Assembly (NCBI RefSeq): GCF_013385425.1
Contig: NZ_JACAQA010000006.1
Coordinates: forward strand, 181,699 to 227,071
Length of the DNA stretch: 45,373 nucleotides
Source: Pseudomonas gingeri
Lineage (GTDB): Bacteria; Pseudomonadota; Gammaproteobacteria; Pseudomonadales; Pseudomonadaceae
Direction of reading: 5' to 3'
This document shows, piece by piece, positions 42,917 to 45,373 of this stretch. Under the pieces are notes generated by a model, which saw only the letters and a program-made list of their open reading frames with translations, had not been told where the DNA came from and did no database searches. Positions within the stretch are counted from its first letter, which is position 1, and every line of letters begins with the position of its first letter. Position numbers and translations under genes: made by a program.

Positions 42917-45373
42917 TTAAAAGTGCAACCTCAACACCTGCGAAAACATCAGGAGATCAGTTGTACCGGTACGGTGGACCGTATAGTTAACCAGCACCGT
43001 TGTGCCCTGGTTCTCGCTGATCCAGCCAGCCGGCACATCAAACTGATAGGCCTGCCCCGTTGTCAGATCGACTTCAGGTCCGTCGTGAACGACAACACCC
43101 GTCCATCGAATCCTGATTTTGTAACCGGTCCTTATATCGGCATGGCTCACGGTGATTCTTCTGTTCGCACTGGAGTATACCGGCGCCGGTAAATTCAAAG
43201 CCTGCGCATCGATATGCAGCGTCGTGCGCACCGATTCCAGTGTCTCGCTGGTGGCGGTTTCCTTCACGCTGTAACCCACCTGGACCGAGCGACCGATATT
43301 GTCGATCACTTCCAGCCTGGGCACCCGCAGCCGCCTGGGCCCCGGGTTAGGTCCCACCGGGACAATCGCTCCGTCGTGATAGTCGACCCGACCTTCCCAA
43401 CGGACCTTGAGCGTATGGATAGGGTCCATGCCGGTGTAATGCGGGACTTCGACCTCTAGGTAATCGTCATAGTAGATATCACTCATGCGGATGCGATCAT
43501 TCGCCGGAGGGTTATAGGCCTTGGGTATCGACGGTCTGCGCAGATTCAGCCGTACCGTGAAACTGCGGGTGGCCGAAGGCGGAAGTCCACTGCCATAAAG
43601 CGCCTCGACATGCAGACTATGGGGGCCTGACAACAATCGATTCACCGGGTATTGCCAATTGCCATTGGCGGGAACATTAACGACACCCAGCAATTGACGG
43701 CCATCAAACACGTTGAGTCTCTCGTTACCCTGGGCCTTGCCATGCAAGGTCACGTTCGGCCATTCCGTGGTTGTGTTATTCGCAATCTCGGCCCCATTCC
43801 CGTCCTTAACGTTGTCCAGGGTCGGTGCGACACTCGCCCGAACGGTAAAACGCCGTTCGGACGACTCCGCGCCGGTGCCGTAAAGCGCCTTGGCCTTGAG
43901 GATATAGAGCTTGTAGGCAAGCCCGCTGATCACCACGCGCCAGATACCGGTAGTGGGATCCGCCGTGGCCGGTATGCTGATGGGAACGGGGTTGCCGGTA
44001 TCGTAGAGTTGGATCTGCTCGCCCTTGATCGCCGTACCGATGACGGTGACGCTCGTTTCACTCGTGCTCCCGCCCGGTGCAATGCTGCCCTTGGAGTCAC
44101 GGATATCGCTGATGATCGGTTCACCCCCAGAGGTCGCACCGATGGTCAGCTCACGTACCAGCGAGCGTTGAATCGGAGAGCCCGTACGCTTGATGTAATA
44201 GTCGGTGTTTACCGTGCCGTTCAAGTTACCGATCACATACTGAAACGGTACGATAAAGGGGTAGGGTCTACCGGCCGAGCCTGAGCTGAGCGGAGGTGTC
44301 TCTTGATCCGGTGCACTGATGAGCGAACCCCTCCAGCGCAACCCGATAATGTCATTCACCAGCGTGCCCGTATAAGGCGCCTCGACATCGGCCCCGATGC
44401 TCGGATTCACATCGTCCGGATTCAGGACATCGTTATTGGCCTGGATAACGTCGGGTTTGTCCAGGTCGGGCTGACCGCTACCGACGGACAAGGTCAACTC
44501 CTGTGATTTACGTTGGCTATTGATCCAGTAGTAGACGGTGAGTGAACCGCCATCGAGTCGCTTGATTTCATTCTTGTCCACATTACGCAGGACCGGATCG
44601 CCATTCGATTCATTACTCACATAGGCGTTAATGTCGAAACCAGTGGGGTTGTTGCTGGCGTCAAGTCCTTCAAACACGATGTAGAGGTGATCCCCGGGCT
44701 GGCGCCCTGGGTAATAGGGCACTGAAATGGTGTAGAAATTCAGGTCCGGGTCCAGCACGCTGCCACTCGCTTCCACAAAACTCGGGCGTTCGGGCAAGGC
44801 AATATCACCCACCACCGTGACGTTGGCGCTTTTCGACGGGTGATCCGCCGTACCGCTCCTGATCCGTACGTAAGACACCGACGCCCGTCCCTTGGCAATC
44901 GCCTCCACGTATTCGTAGGGGATGGGAAAGTCGTACTGGAAAGGGATGAATTCGACGGTCCTGTCGAGAGGGCCGACGATCACCGGCGTATTGCCCTGGG
45001 CCGGTGTGCCGACCCAGGTCAGGCGCAGGGTATCGCCGACGGCATGATCGGTTGCATTGACGTACACCCGGCAAATGACATCGGCCCCCGCCAACTGTTC
45101 GAGGTCAATCTCTCGGACGGGACGATCGTTGACCAACACCTGCGGCGCATCGAGGCGGTTGCCGCCCACGTCGACCTGCACGGTGGTAATCACGGACCAG
45201 GGTTCACGCTCATCGGGATAGTTTTTGCAGACATCCACCACCTGATAAGCGATGTCGATCTGGCCGTCTAGAGCGTCCTCGATGACCGTTCTGTCGACAT
45301 GGATCGGGATATCCGTGTCCACCTCGTCCGGTTGGACGGTGTGCTCCACAATGGCTCGCCCCCAGGCCAGGCG
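42917..45373 (-). CDS. Large Ig-repeat protein, 5' end beyond window
   Basis: C-terminal 818 residues of a larger protein; the frame stays open to the right edge, so the GTG at 45349 is not a convincing start. It is built of tandem beta-sandwich domains. Roughly four units of ~100 residues in the N-terminal half have ends like FIPFQYDFPIPYEYV and PFIVPFQYVIG. Two bacterial-Ig-type units follow (VTVIGTAIKGEQIQLYD... and VTLHGKAQGNERLNVFDG...). The last ~200 residues, from IPKAYN near 43530, are the module shared with paralogs B and C, ending FSQVLRLHF. It has few cysteines and no catalytic motif. A surface or exported adhesin-like role is inferred. Confidence 0.7.
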   Translation of the reverse strand, partial: RLAWGRAIVEHTVQPDEVDTDIPIHVDRTVIEDALDGQIDIAYQVVDVCKNYPDEREPWSVITTVQVDVGGNRLDAPQVLVNDRPVREIDLEQLAGADVICRVYVNATDHAVGDTLRLTWVGTPAQGNTPVIVGPLDRTVEFIPFQYDFPIPYEYVEAIAKGRASVSYVRIRSGTADHPSKSANVTVVGDIALPERPSFVEASGSVLDPDLNFYTISVPYYPGRQPGDHLYIVFEGLDASNNPTGFDINAYVSNESNGDPVLRNVDKNEIKRLDGGSLTVYYWINSQRKSQELTLSVGSGQPDLDKPDVIQANNDVLNPDDVNPSIGADVEAPYTGTLVNDIIGLRWRGSLISAPDQETPPLSSGSAGRPYPFIVPFQYVIGNLNGTVNTDYYIKRTGSPIQRSLVRELTIGATSGGEPIISDIRDSKGSIAPGGSTSETSVTVIGTAIKGEQIQLYDTGNPVPISIPATADPTTGIWRVVISGLAYKLYILKAKALYGTGAESSERRFTVRASVAPTLDNVKDGNGAEIANNTTTEWPNVTLHGKAQGNERLNVFDGRQLLGVVNVPANGNWQYPVNRLLSGPHSLHVEALYGSGLPPSATRSFTVRLNLRRPSIPKAYNPPANDRIRMSDIYYDDYLEVEVPHYTGMDPIHTLKVRWEGRVDYHDGAIVPVGPNPGPRRLRVPRLEVIDNIGRSVQVGYSVKETATSETLESVRTTLHIDAQALNLPAPVYSSANRRITVSHADIRTGYKIRIRWTGVVVHDGPEVDLTTGQAYQFDVPAGWISENQGTTVLVNYTVHRTGTTDLLMFSQVLRLHF

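Noticed and set aside
45347..45349. GTG at 45349 as the start of the large Ig-repeat protein
   Set aside because: The frame continues open to the window edge, no RBS is visible in the available bases, and no signal peptide follows. The gene is treated as truncated by the window.

Overview
The window is a GC-rich chromosomal segment of a Pseudomonas, most likely from the P. fluorescens group. The evidence is the order sdhCDAB-sucAB-lpdG-sucCD divergent from gltA, the minCDE-rluA-apeB neighbourhood, and many intergenic REP/REPIN palindromes with the GCTTGCCCGCGAAG or GCTTGCTCGCGA core. All names come from reading motifs and recalling families; no database search was possible.

Layout. (1) 0.1-13.2 kb: TCA-cycle block. 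On the minus strand sdhC, sdhD, sdhA, sdhB, sucA, sucB, lpdG, sucC and sucD encode succinate dehydrogenase, 2-oxoglutarate dehydrogenase and succinyl-CoA synthetase. gltA (citrate synthase) diverges from it, and both promoters can be read in the 363-bp gap. (2) 13.5-16.6 kb, minus: the acetate permease pair (DUF485 protein plus ActP) and an orphan betaine-type binding protein. (3) 16.9-24.5 kb: envelope and lipid genes: a GH17 membrane enzyme, a small membrane protein, an alpha/beta hydrolase translationally coupled to MlaA, a Cof-type HAD phosphatase, a patatin-like protein and an LpxL-family acyltransferase. (4) 24.6-31.4 kb, plus: minCDE, rluA, apeB, a 58-aa membrane protein and a large MscS-family channel. 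(5) 31.5-37.9 kb: a GntR/UTRA regulator divergent from an ABC importer operon that also carries a cytosolic alkaline-phosphatase-superfamily hydrolase and a HAD-IB phosphatase. I infer uptake and breakdown of a phosphonate or phosphoester. Two near-palindromes of the TGGTCTAGACCA type lie in the divergent gap.

(6) 38.0-45.4 kb: accessory region, AT-richer by eye and bounded on the left by a palindromic MITE-like/REPIN composite. It holds three exported lipoproteins with a halovibrin-like (secreted NAD glycohydrolase/ADP-ribosyl-type) head and six invariant cysteines. Two of them carry a ~200-residue C-terminal beta-sandwich module. The same module ends a large Ig-repeat protein that runs off the right edge, and it survives as a decayed remnant behind the first lipoprotein gene. 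This mix-and-match set is the most novel part of the window.

Nine REP/REPIN-type palindromes punctuate the window (one cut by the left edge). All lie between genes; several of the longer copies share their central sequence as well as their arms.
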